From: Bryobacterales bacterium
GTDB taxonomy: Bacteria > Acidobacteriota > Terriglobia > Bryobacterales > Bryobacteraceae
DNA length: 33,398 nt
NCBI GenBank assembly: GCA_016880505.1
Contig: JAEHDI010000533.1
Coordinates: forward strand, 1 to 33,398
Reading direction: 5' to 3'
Below are positions 17,154 to 25,497 of this stretch, in pieces (the first letter of the stretch is position 1; every line of letters begins with the position of its first letter). The position numbers and the translations under genes are program-made. Under the pieces are notes generated by a model. That model worked only from the letters and a program-made list of their open reading frames with translations, searched no databases and was not told the origin of the DNA.

Positions 17154-18710
17154 CTACTCCGCGTTCTTTATCGTATCAGATTCCCCGTCATTCGACCCAT
17201 TTTCCCGTTGTTTCGACTCATCTTCGGGTGCGGAAGCCCCGCTGTCAGCCGGTTCCCCCTCAGACACGGCTATTTCAGGCATCTGCGAATCCCCGTGCGT
17301 CGCAACTGCATTGGACTGTTCGCTCCCAGCGGGTATCGCTTCGGCCGCTGGCTCTGCTTGTTCCTCAGAGACTTCGCCGGGCGGCATCGATTCAATCGCC
17401 GCCGTCACCGCCGCAACAGCTTCCGGTGATCCCGCCATCGCCTCTTCGTATTGTCCGTAGTAGTTGTTGACGGCGACCTGGATCTTTTCCACCATCTTGG
17501 GCCCGATACCGGGAATCTCTTCGAGTTCCTCCGGCGTCATGGCCCCGAGCTTTTCGACGGTCGCCACCCCAGCCTCAAGCAACTTTTCAACGGTCTTCTC
17601 CGTGAGGCCCTGGTCGATGAGAACTGAGACCGGAGCGCCAGGGACCACCAGAGCCGCCATTTGCGACTCAACTTCCTGACGCTTCTCCTCTTCGCTCTTG
17701 ATGTCGATCCGCCAGCCCAGCAGTTTGGCGCACAGGCGGACGTTCTGGCCCTTCTTCCCGATGGCAAGTGATAACTGTGAATCGTCGACGATCACTTCCA
17801 TGTGTTTATCGCCGCCCTCGATCACCGTCACCCTCGAGATCTTTGCCGGGCTGAGGGCGTGAGTGGCGAATACCACCGGATCGTCGGAGTATTCGATGAT
17901 GTCGATTTTCTCGCCGCGCAGTTCGCGGATGATCGACTGCACTCGCATGCCCTTCATCCCGACGCAGGCCCCAACGCAATCGACGTCCCGGTCACGGCTC
18001 CAGACGGCGATCTTCGTGCGTTCACCCGCTTCCCGTGCGCAGCCCTTGATCACAACCGTGTTGTCGTAGATTTCCGGGACTTCCTGTTCGAAGAGCCGCA
18101 TCACCAACTCTGGCGCCGCCCGGGAGACAATCAGGCCGGCGTTCTTCCCTGCTTTTTCGACGCTCCGGATCACGCAGCGGAAGCGCTCTCCCACGCTGAA
18201 GCTCTCCAGCTTTGACTGTTCTTTCTTTGGTAAGCGAGCTTCGGTCTTACCGAGGTCGACTACAAGATCCAGTCCCTCAACCCGCTTCACCGTGCAATTG
18301 ACCAGTTCGCCGACCCGTCCTGAGTACTCCTGGTAGATCGTCTCGCGCTCCGCCTCCCGCACCTTTTGCAGGATGACCTGCTTGGCGGTCTGGGCGGAAA
18401 TCCGGCCCAGCAGGTCGGTCGGTTTGGGAACACGCACCTCCGTACCCAGTTCGGCGGCTGGATCAATCCGGCGCGCCTGCTCCACAGTGACTTCCTTTAC
18501 CGGATCCTCAACGTTTTCGACTACCTTGAAGACGGCGAAGATCTGAATGGACCCCGCTCGCTGATCGAAATCCGCAACGAGTTCCTCCTCGGTCCGGAAA
18601 TGCTTCCGTGCCGCAGCAAGCATCGCGTCTTTGACCGCGTCCAGCACGATTTGCGGATCGATGCCCTTCTCCTTGCTCAGAATCTCAATAGACTGGTAGA
18701 TCGTTCCCAA
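17154..18710 (-). CDS. nusA: Transcription termination/antitermination factor NusA
   Basis: The product has 518 residues. The N-terminal RNA-polymerase-binding domain spans 1-125, and the S1 domain about 130-198 (GRVGELVNCTVKRVEGLDLV). KH1 includes GACVGMKGMRVQSI (247-260) and KH2 includes LAIGKKGQNV (315-324). A single helix-hairpin-helix-like region at about 370-415 (EELEEIPGIGPKMVEKI) follows, then a low-complexity acidic tail of roughly 100 residues rich in Ala, Glu, Pro and Ser. The tail takes the place of the second acidic repeat of E. coli NusA. NusA modulates pausing, termination and antitermination. It lies 35 bp after rimP in the conserved rimP-nusA-infB order. Confidence 0.98.
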   Translation of the reverse strand: MGTIYQSIEILSKEKGIDPQIVLDAVKDAMLAAARKHFRTEEELVADFDQRAGSIQIFAVFKVVENVEDPVKEVTVEQARRIDPAAELGTEVRVPKPTDLLGRISAQTAKQVILQKVREAERETIYQEYSGRVGELVNCTVKRVEGLDLVVDLGKTEARLPKKEQSKLESFSVGERFRCVIRSVEKAGKNAGLIVSRAAPELVMRLFEQEVPEIYDNTVVIKGCAREAGERTKIAVWSRDRDVDCVGACVGMKGMRVQSIIRELRGEKIDIIEYSDDPVVFATHALSPAKISRVTVIEGGDKHMEVIVDDSQLSLAIGKKGQNVRLCAKLLGWRIDIKSEEEKRQEVESQMAALVVPGAPVSVLIDQGLTEKTVEKLLEAGVATVEKLGAMTPEELEEIPGIGPKMVEKIQVAVNNYYGQYEEAMAGSPEAVAAVTAAIESMPPGEVSEEQAEPAAEAIPAGSEQSNAVATHGDSQMPEIAVSEGEPADSGASAPEDESKQRENGSNDGESDTIKNAE

Positions 18711-18745
18711 AACGAAACCTCTGCTTCTTCCTGAATGTCAGGAGA

Positions 18746-19210
18746 TTACCACTCGAACTTCAGATTCGCCCTCTGGACCTGCTGGAGGCCAATGCGGACC
18801 TGCTTCCCCGGGGCAGGCTCGATCGTGACAACGCCATCGGCGACGCCCGCCAATGTCCCCTCCCAAACCTTCCGGTTTTCTACCGGCTCACGAAGCACAA
18901 TCTTCGCCTTCTTGCCCTGGAACCGCTCAAAGTCTCTTGCGCCGGTAAGCTTCCGTTCCACCCCCGGCGAACTGACTTCCAGCGTATAACGCCCCCCGCG
19001 CACCACATCTTCGACGTCCAGTACGGCGCCGACCTGCTGCGAAATCGATTCGCAATCGGCATGCGTAACGCCGGATGGTTTGTCAATGAAGATCCTCAGC
19101 CTGCGGCCGTTGCCGGCCCCCGCCATCTCGACATCGACGATCTCGATCCCTTCCGAGTCTCCGACGCGCCGGGCGATCTCCCGGACCTTATCGATCACCG
19201 TTTCGTGCAT
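18746..19210 (-). CDS. rimP: Ribosome maturation factor RimP
   Basis: The product has 154 residues from the ATG at 19210 (MHETVIDKVREIA), the usual RimP length. The signatures are the N-terminal alpha/beta domain with IEIVDVEMAGAGNGRRLRIF and the diagnostic YTLEVSSPGVERKL. A C-terminal SH3-like domain follows (GTLAGVADGVVTIE). It helps 30S maturation. The frame is open upstream to an ATG at 19279, but that extension lies across a strong hairpin and shows no RimP homology, so I treat it as leader. The ribosome site is weak. The first gene of the operon, it is preceded by TATAAT and a terminator-like hairpin. Confidence 0.95.
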   Translation of the reverse strand: MHETVIDKVREIARRVGDSEGIEIVDVEMAGAGNGRRLRIFIDKPSGVTHADCESISQQVGAVLDVEDVVRGGRYTLEVSSPGVERKLTGARDFERFQGKKAKIVLREPVENRKVWEGTLAGVADGVVTIEPAPGKQVRIGLQQVQRANLKFEW

Positions 19211-19231
19211 GTCTCGTGCTTCGTGTCCAAC

Positions 19232-19257
19232 AAAAAAGTGGGCTTTCGCCCACTTTT
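19232..19257 (-). terminator. Intrinsic-terminator-like hairpin in the rimP leader
   Basis: On the minus strand a perfect 10-bp stem (AAAAGTGGGC / GCCCACTTTT) closes a GAAA loop of GNRA type and runs straight into six T residues. It lies 67 bases after the nuoB stop and only 21 bases before the rimP ATG. That leaves no room for a complete promoter between the hairpin and rimP. It either ends nuoB transcription, or works as an attenuator in the leader of rimP-nusA-infB, or both. A second pairing, GTGTC (19269-19265) with GACAC (19227-19223), could enclose it. Confidence 0.7.
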
Positions 19258-19277
19258 GGTGCCCGACACCCAACCTC

Positions 19278-19283
19278 ATTATA
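19278..19283 (-). promoter_or_regulatory. Perfect TATAAT -10 element for the rimP operon
   Basis: The minus strand reads TATAAT at 19283-19278, between the nuoB stop and rimP. Transcription would begin near 19271, about 14 bases before the terminator-like hairpin, giving a leader of about 60 bases. No -35 consensus is visible at the proper distance, and the preceding bases are not an extended -10. Confidence 0.5.
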
Positions 19284-19323
19284 CCTGACTCCGGCAGGTC
19301 CGCGGCTGCACCTGTCCGCCGGT

Positions 19324-19893
19324 TCAGCCTAAGTTCAGAACATCCTTCAAGGTGCCCGCTTCTTGCTGGATCTTCTTCTGCAACAGCATGATGCCGTAAA
19401 TGAGCTGCTCGGGCCTCGGTGGACAGCCAGGCACGTACACGTCCACTGGAATGATCTGGTTGACCGGAATAAGCGCGTAATTGCTAAAGACCCCGGTCGA
19501 GGTAGCGCAGGCTCCCATCGAGATCACCCACTTCGGCTCAGGCATCTGTTGATAGAGCTGGCGGATCACCGGCGCCATCTTGTTCGATACCCGCCCCGCG
19601 ATGATCATCAGATCGGATTGCCGCGGAGATCCCCGGAAAACTTCGGCCCCGAATCGAGCGATATCGAAGCGGGAAGCGCTCATCGACATCATCTCGATCG
19701 CGCAGCAGGCCAGTCCAAATGTCATCGGCCAAATCGAGTTCTTGCGAGCCCAGTTGATCGCTTGGCCCAACGTGGTGGTTACGACCCCGTCCGAGAGCGC
19801 TACGAGGCTCTCTTCATCGACGCGTGCGAAGAAATTCTCGGGCACGTCCGAGACCCCAGTCATGTTGAAGCGGGCCGAGGCGTCCAATCCCAT
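19324..19893 (-). CDS. nuoB: NADH-quinone oxidoreductase subunit B (solitary)
   Basis: This is a 189-residue NuoB homologue. The N2 4Fe-4S cluster ligands are all present: adjacent C63 and C64 (GLACCAIEM), C129 (GACATS) and C157 (VPGCPPRPE). Family motifs ASRFDIARFGAEVFRGSPRQ and DLMIIAGRVSNKMAP are intact, so the subunit looks functional. In complex I it carries the terminal cluster that reduces quinone. No nuoA, nuoC or nuoD is beside it, which is unusual because these genes normally lie together. The start could be the first ATG (19893) or the in-frame ATG at 19863; neither has a well-spaced ribosome site. It is divergent from malQ. Confidence 0.93.
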   Translation of the reverse strand: MGLDASARFNMTGVSDVPENFFARVDEESLVALSDGVVTTTLGQAINWARKNSIWPMTFGLACCAIEMMSMSASRFDIARFGAEVFRGSPRQSDLMIIAGRVSNKMAPVIRQLYQQMPEPKWVISMGACATSTGVFSNYALIPVNQIIPVDVYVPGCPPRPEQLIYGIMLLQKKIQQEAGTLKDVLNLG

Positions 19894-19999
19894 ACCTCTA
19901 TTGTCTCATGCCCATCCAGCGCAGGAGACGGCTCTGTTCGGATAAAATGTTTAGAACAATTGCCGGCGGCTGGCCGTCCGCAACCATCCGATCACATTC
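19894..19999. promoter_or_regulatory. Divergent promoter region of nuoB and malQ
   Basis: This short stretch separates two divergent start codons. TAAAAT at 19943-19948 is a -10-like element on the plus strand, 51 bases before malQ, with no recognisable -35. GTTC and GAAC flank it at 19937 and 19956, a weak dyad. No ribosome site of note lies before malQ. Confidence 0.25.
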
Positions 20000-22264
20000 A
20001 TGTCCACGCCAACTTTGTCGTTTGTGCCGTCGAAGAATCACGAAGAGGCACTCAATCGCGCCGCTTCTCTGTTCGGGATCGAGCGCGAGTACTGGGACGT
20101 ATTCGGGAATCGCGTCGTCACCCGGCCGGACGTGATTGCCGGGGTCCTCCAAGCGTTGGGAGTGCCCTGCGATACGCAGGAGTGTCTCGATCGCGCGATG
20201 GAGGAACGACTGTGGTGCTCCTGGTCGCGGCCCTTGCCCGCTGTTCTCGTGGTCAGCGAAAACGCACCCGCGCTGGAGCTCCCGCTGACGATCCCTGACG
20301 AGGCGGCTGGCTGGCCGGTCGCGGTGGAATTCCGTCTGGAGGATGGTACCCATAAGAGCCTCGATCTACGCGTAGATGGCCTTCCCTTCGTGGAGGCGGC
20401 CGAGCTCCGGGGACGCCTCTTCCGGAAGGTTCGAGCGTTGGTGCCGCTCCGCATTCCTCTTGGCTACCACGACGTACGTGTTCAAGTCCGCGGAGACCAT
20501 GGCCCGGTTTGCGCCACGATGCGTTTGATTGTGACGCCTGATCGGGTCTGGCTTCCGTCCAGTCTGGCTTCGGGCAGGCACGCCGCGGGAGTAGCGGTCA
20601 ATCTCTACGGACTGAGGTCGGAGCGGAACTGGGGATGCGGAGACTTCTCCGACCTCCAACGCATCGTGGATTGGGCAGCAGAGGATGCCGGTGTGGAGTT
20701 CGTGGCGCTCAACCCTCTTCACGCCATTCACAACCGCCAGCCGTACAATACAAGCCCTTACCTCCCCGTTTGCATTTACTACAAGAACCCTATTTACCTG
20801 GACATCGAGTGTGTGGAGGACTTTCGGACCTCTGCGGAGGCAATCGCGGACTTCTCCTCGCCGGAAGTACAAGCCGAGATCTGCGCCCTTCGAACGGCGC
20901 CATTCGTCGAGTACGAGAGGGTCTATGCTCTGAAACTTCGCTTTCTGCGGCTCGCATTCCATGAATTTTCCCGAAGCGCCGCCGCCCACTCCGTTCGCGC
21001 CGAGGCGTTTCGACGATACTGCGAGCACGAGAGCGACCTTCTGGATCGTTATGCCACTTTCTGCGCCCTAGACGAGTGGATTCACGCCCGCAATCGCGAC
21101 GTGTGGGTGTGGACCGAGTGGCCGCTCGAGTACCAGGATCCTGAGTCGGAAGCGACCCGGCGCTTCGCTGCGGAAAACGCCTCCCTGGTGCTCTTTCACA
21201 AGTACCTTCAGTGGCTGGCGGACCTGCAACTTCGGGAAGCCCAGGAACACGCGCGCCGGCAAGGGCTCTCAATCGGGCTCTATCACGATCTAGCGCTGGC
21301 GACGGATCGCTTCGGGTCGGACTTCTGGGCACACCGCCGCTGTTACGTGTCCGGCTGCCGGGTCGGTTCGCCGCCGGATGCGTTCGCGCCGGAGGGCCAG
21401 GATTGGGCTTTCCCGCCGCCAAATGCCGAATACCACAGCGAGACCGGCTACCGGTTCTTCGTAGAGTCGATTCGCCGGAACTGCCGTCACGGCGGCGCGC
21501 TACGCATCGACCACGTGATGCGGTTCTTCCGCCTTTTCTGGATCCCGGACGGGGGGCAAGCCGCGGACGGCACGTACGTGTTGGAGAAACATGGAGATCT
21601 GTTGCGCATCCTCGCGCTGGAAAGTGTAAGAAACCAGGTTCTGGTGGTCGGAGAGGACTTGGGCACGGTAGCTCCCAAGATTCGCGAAGAACTCGACCGC
21701 TTCGGGATACTGAGCTACCGGCTGCTCTATTTTGAGAAGAATGAGCAGGACGAATTCCGAACTCCCGACGAGTATCCCCCCCAGTCTCTGGCATCGATCA
21801 CGACACACGACCTCCCGACGCTAACCGGGTTCTGGTTGGGGAGAGACATCGAGGCACGGCGGGTCGCCGGTCTGCTCGGCAACGGTGATGCCTATCAAAG
21901 ACAGCTTGGAGTGCGCGCTCGCGAAAAGCAGAATTTGCTGGACGTGCTTTTGCGATGTGGAGACCTGCCGGAACGGTTCCCCCGGAACTGCGCGGACGTG
22001 CCGGAACTCTCGGGAGAACTCCACAACGCGGTCGTTGGATTTCTCGCGTCCACGCCGTCAATGCTGATGTTGCTCGCCCTGGAGGATCTGACGAAGGAGA
22101 CGGATCAGCAAAACTTGCCCGGCAGCACTTGGCAATACCCGAACTGGCGCCGTAAAGTGAAGTTCACCGTCGAAGAATTTCGGAGCGACCCGCAAGCGCG
22201 TGACTTCACTGCCATGTTGCGCGGTTGGCTGCGGAGGACCAGCCGCCTGATGCGAGACGACTGA
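20000..22264 (+). CDS. malQ: 4-alpha-glucanotransferase (amylomaltase, GH77)
   Basis: The 754-residue protein has an N-terminal extension of about 180 residues like that of E. coli MalQ, then the GH77 barrel. The catalytic residues are visible: nucleophile D504 (LRIDHVMRFFRLFW), acid/base E552 (VVGEDLGTV) and transition-state stabiliser D604 (TTHDLPTLTGFW). Their spacings of 48 and 52 are exactly those of E. coli MalQ (448/496/548). SPYLPVCIYYKNPIYLD marks the acceptor region. The enzyme disproportionates maltodextrins, transferring glucan units and releasing glucose, in the cytoplasm during glycogen or maltose metabolism. No other glycogen gene is adjacent. It stands alone between nuoB and the GGDEF/EAL gene. 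Confidence 0.96.
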   Translation: MSTPTLSFVPSKNHEEALNRAASLFGIEREYWDVFGNRVVTRPDVIAGVLQALGVPCDTQECLDRAMEERLWCSWSRPLPAVLVVSENAPALELPLTIPDEAAGWPVAVEFRLEDGTHKSLDLRVDGLPFVEAAELRGRLFRKVRALVPLRIPLGYHDVRVQVRGDHGPVCATMRLIVTPDRVWLPSSLASGRHAAGVAVNLYGLRSERNWGCGDFSDLQRIVDWAAEDAGVEFVALNPLHAIHNRQPYNTSPYLPVCIYYKNPIYLDIECVEDFRTSAEAIADFSSPEVQAEICALRTAPFVEYERVYALKLRFLRLAFHEFSRSAAAHSVRAEAFRRYCEHESDLLDRYATFCALDEWIHARNRDVWVWTEWPLEYQDPESEATRRFAAENASLVLFHKYLQWLADLQLREAQEHARRQGLSIGLYHDLALATDRFGSDFWAHRRCYVSGCRVGSPPDAFAPEGQDWAFPPPNAEYHSETGYRFFVESIRRNCRHGGALRIDHVMRFFRLFWIPDGGQAADGTYVLEKHGDLLRILALESVRNQVLVVGEDLGTVAPKIREELDRFGILSYRLLYFEKNEQDEFRTPDEYPPQSLASITTHDLPTLTGFWLGRDIEARRVAGLLGNGDAYQRQLGVRAREKQNLLDVLLRCGDLPERFPRNCADVPELSGELHNAVVGFLASTPSMLMLLALEDLTKETDQQNLPGSTWQYPNWRRKVKFTVEEFRSDPQARDFTAMLRGWLRRTSRLMRDD

Positions 22265-22316
22265 AACCTTAACCCTCCTCGGCCGCGCCGGGTGGAATCG
22301 CACTCAATTGCGCTTG

Positions 22317-22322
22317 TATAGT
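22317..22322 (+). promoter_or_regulatory. -10-like TATAGT before the GGDEF/EAL gene
   Basis: TATAGT preceded by TTG lies 61 bases before the start codon at 22384, in the 119-bp gap after malQ. No -35 match is seen at 16-18 bases. The gap also shows a short palindrome CGGATCCG near 22332-22340 of doubtful meaning. Confidence 0.25.
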
Positions 22323-22383
22323 AGAGGACATCGGATCCGGTGCGCGGTCCGATTGTGATTACCGTTGCGGTTCGGGTGTTTGG

Positions 22384-25300
22384 ATGGACGGTCAGTTACC
22401 CGAGAACGAGGAACAGAGGCTAGCGGAGTTACAGAGCTATGTCGTTCCGGACGTTCTCTCTGGTGCTGTTTTCGACCGCCTGGCTGGGCTGGTAGCCCGC
22501 CTGTTCGGTGTGCCGTTCGCCGCTATCACTGTCATAGGCCGCGACAGCCAGCTCATCAAGGCTTCACACGGGCTCAGTATCCGCGAGATTCCGAGAGCTT
22601 CTTCCTTCTGCGCCCGCACAATTTTGTCCGATCAGGTGATGGTGGTGCCCGATGCCCTTGGGGACGACCGTTTCCAAACCTGTCCGCTCGTGACCGGGTC
22701 ACACAAGGTCCGGTTTTACGCCGGGGTCCACCTGCGGACTCCCACCGGAGCGAACGTCGGGACTCTTTGCATCATGGACACCACGCCGCGCGAACTCGAT
22801 CCGCCTCAGATCGCCGCGCTTCGTGATCTTGCCGGTATGGCCATGGCGGAAGGGGAGCTTCGGGCCTCGGTCGCCAAGACCATCGCCGCCGCGGAAAACC
22901 CCGGGTTCGGCGATGACCGCTATCGCGAATTGTTCGAGAACGCAAGCGACGTCGTCTATACCCACGACCTTCACGGCAATTTCACGTCAGCCAACAAGGC
23001 AGCCCAGCGCATCACCGGCTATAGCCGCGAAGATGCCCTGAAGATGAACATTTTTCAGGTTCTTGACCCGGAGTCTCAGCGCCTTACCCTCGAGATGATC
23101 CAGCAGAAACTCGGTGGTGCGCCGCAGACGACCTATGAGGTCACCATCGTCACGAAAGACAACCGGCGAATCATTCTGGAAGTGAGCACCCGCCTGCTCT
23201 TCCGCAAAGGTATCCCGGTCGGCGTCCAGGGGATCGCTCGCGACATCACGGAGCGAAAAAGAGCCGAGGCGCAATTGCGGCTGTTGAAATCCGTGGTCGT
23301 GAATTCCAACGATGGCGTCATGGTGGCTGAGGCGGACCCGGATGACCCCCTCGGCTCGCGCATCGTCTACGTCAACGATGCGTTCTCCCGAATTACCGGC
23401 TACTCGGACGTGGAGTCCGCGGGCAGGACTCCCCGAATCCTTCACGGCCCGAAAACCGACGAGGCGGTCCTGGATCAGATATGTGCCGCCGTCCGCCGCT
23501 GGGAAACGGCCCGGGTTGAACTGATTCACTACCGTAAGGATGGCTCCGAGTTCTGGGTCGACCTGAACATCATTCCGATCGTCGACGAGCGTGGCGCCTT
23601 CACCTATTGGGTTTCCGTATTGCGAGAGACGACCGATCGAAAGCGGGCCGAAATACTGGAGCGGGACCGCAACCAGGTTCTTGAACTTGTAGCCAGCAAC
23701 GGTCCTTTGGAAACCGTACTCGCGAGGTTGGCGAATCTGGTTGAGAACCAGTGCTCCGATCTCCTCTGTTCGGTCCTGCTGGTGCGCGACGGACGTCTGC
23801 ACCCCGGCGCCGCGCCGAGCCTTCCACAGCCGATTGCCGACGCCTTTGACGGGCTTGATGTGACGACTGCCCTCGGACCATGCGAGACGGCACTCCTGGG
23901 CAAACCGCTCCTGATCCCGGATCTGGCTGTCGATCCGCTTTTCCGGCGGGAGGCCGGACTGTTTCGGAATCTCGGCCTGCGCTCTTGCTGGTGTTCCCCC
24001 ATCCTGTCGGGCGATGGTAGGGCTCTCGGGGTGTTTGTGATCTACCTTCGAGAGCAGCACGAACCCTCTCCCGCTGTAATCGAACTCGTGGACATGGCCG
24101 GCCGCTTGGCAGCGGTAGCCGTCGAACAGCGTCAACTGAATGACAGGCTGGCCTACCAGGCCATGCACGATGCCCTTACGGGTCTGCCCAACCGGTTTTT
24201 GTTTGAGGACCGGCTTCATCAGGCGCTCGACCAGGCTACGCGTCATGGTTGGCACGTCGCGGTGCTGTTCATCGACCTCGATCGCTTCAAGCAGATCAAC
24301 GATACCCTCGGACACGCCATTGGCGACGCCCTGTTGCAGCAGGTATCGAGACGCTTTGAGAGTTGTCTGAGGCGTACCGACAGCCTTGGCCGGATGGGCG
24401 GTGACGAGTTCCAGTTGATTTTGACCGAGCTTCGAGACCCTTCCGATACTACGCGGGTCGCGCAGAAACTACTTGATGCTCTGAAGACCCCGTTCAAGGT
24501 GGATGCATTCGAGCTGTTCGTGACCGCCAGCATTGGCATTAGCGTCTTCCCCAGGGATGGGCGTGACTCGGTTACGTTGCTCCGCAATGCGGACAACGCA
24601 ATGTACCGCGCCAAGAATCAAGGAAAGAACGTCTACCAATTCTTTACACCCGATCTGGGCGCCGCGGCTCTGGAGCAACTGGAATTGGAAAATGCCCTCC
24701 GCCGGGCGATGGCGAATGGCGAGTTGCAGTTGTACTACCAACCGCAACTGGCGATCGAAGGACCGCTTGCGGCACTGGAGGCGCTACTGGTTTGGAACCA
24801 CCCGAAGCTCGGCGTCATATCGCCCTCCCAGTTCATCCCGGTGGCTGAGGAGAGCGGCCTGATTGTCGAGATCGGGGCATGGGTGCTGGAAGAGGCGTGC
24901 CGCCAAACCGTCGCCTGGCGGCAGGCCGGCTATGAGCCGGTGAAAGTCGCCGTTAACGTGTCCCCCGTCCAATTCGCCCGCGCGGATTTCGTCGAAACCG
25001 TGGCTCAGGTCCTCTCGCACAGCGGTCTCGATCCGTCGTTCCTGGAGTTGGAACTCACCGAGAGTGTCGTCATGCGGGATTTCGAGGAATCGAGCCGCCA
25101 GATGGAGCGGCTTCGGGCGCTCGGCGCCAGTATCTCGATCGACGACTTTGGCACTGGCTACTCATCGCTCAGCTACTTGCGGCGCCTGCCGATCGACACG
25201 ATCAAAATAGACCGGTCGTTTGTCAAGGAACTCGACGTCGACTCCAATACAATGCCCCTGGTTCAGGCGATCGTATCGCTGGCGCATGGCTTGGGACTGG

Positions 25301-25452
25301 ACGTCGTCGCCGAGGGAGTCGAGAGTGAGAACCAGATGGAAGCGCTGCGAGCGGTCGGGTGCGACAAAGTGCAGGGATATCTGCTCAGCGCGTCCCTGCC
25401 TGCCTCGCAGGTCGAGAGCTTGCTGATTCGCGGCGCCGGCATCCGATCCTGA
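22384..25452 (+). CDS. Multi-sensor c-di-GMP protein: GAF-PAS-PAS-GAF-GGDEF-EAL
   Basis: The 1022-residue cytoplasmic protein has no membrane helix. Domain order is GAF (about 25-165), PAS (176-290, FENASDVVYTHDLHGNFTSA), and a second PAS (296-420) of LOV-like appearance but without its photoactive cysteine. Then come GAF (430-585), GGDEF (590-755) and EAL (765-1015). The cyclase motif GGDEF is intact at 672-676 and the inhibitory I-site RRTD sits at 663-666, five residues upstream. In the EAL half, the metal and catalytic segments NVSP, LTES, DDFGTGYSSL (920-929), K941 and AEGVE are present. EALxR reads EALLV (799-803), losing the arginine, and the late loop reads QGYLLSASLP instead of the usual QGYxFSxPLP. 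It may be cyclase-dominant. No ribosome site is evident. Confidence 0.93.
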   Translation: MDGQLPENEEQRLAELQSYVVPDVLSGAVFDRLAGLVARLFGVPFAAITVIGRDSQLIKASHGLSIREIPRASSFCARTILSDQVMVVPDALGDDRFQTCPLVTGSHKVRFYAGVHLRTPTGANVGTLCIMDTTPRELDPPQIAALRDLAGMAMAEGELRASVAKTIAAAENPGFGDDRYRELFENASDVVYTHDLHGNFTSANKAAQRITGYSREDALKMNIFQVLDPESQRLTLEMIQQKLGGAPQTTYEVTIVTKDNRRIILEVSTRLLFRKGIPVGVQGIARDITERKRAEAQLRLLKSVVVNSNDGVMVAEADPDDPLGSRIVYVNDAFSRITGYSDVESAGRTPRILHGPKTDEAVLDQICAAVRRWETARVELIHYRKDGSEFWVDLNIIPIVDERGAFTYWVSVLRETTDRKRAEILERDRNQVLELVASNGPLETVLARLANLVENQCSDLLCSVLLVRDGRLHPGAAPSLPQPIADAFDGLDVTTALGPCETALLGKPLLIPDLAVDPLFRREAGLFRNLGLRSCWCSPILSGDGRALGVFVIYLREQHEPSPAVIELVDMAGRLAAVAVEQRQLNDRLAYQAMHDALTGLPNRFLFEDRLHQALDQATRHGWHVAVLFIDLDRFKQINDTLGHAIGDALLQQVSRRFESCLRRTDSLGRMGGDEFQLILTELRDPSDTTRVAQKLLDALKTPFKVDAFELFVTASIGISVFPRDGRDSVTLLRNADNAMYRAKNQGKNVYQFFTPDLGAAALEQLELENALRRAMANGELQLYYQPQLAIEGPLAALEALLVWNHPKLGVISPSQFIPVAEESGLIVEIGAWVLEEACRQTVAWRQAGYEPVKVAVNVSPVQFARADFVETVAQVLSHSGLDPSFLELELTESVVMRDFEESSRQMERLRALGASISIDDFGTGYSSLSYLRRLPIDTIKIDRSFVKELDVDSNTMPLVQAIVSLAHGLGLDVVAEGVESENQMEALRAVGCDKVQGYLLSASLPASQVESLLIRGAGIRS

Positions 25453-25497
25453 GCTCATCGAAGAATTACGTCTCTGCTTTGGTTTCGTGGTAACATC

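Noticed and set aside
19211..19279. N-terminal extension of RimP from the ATG at 19279
   Set aside because: The extension overlaps TATAAT and the terminator-like hairpin, and RimP homology begins only at the ATG at 19210.
23290..23640. Second PAS domain of the GGDEF/EAL protein as a blue-light LOV sensor
   Set aside because: It resembles LOV in sequence layout, but the NCRFLQ-type photoactive cysteine is missing (the segment reads RTPRILHG).
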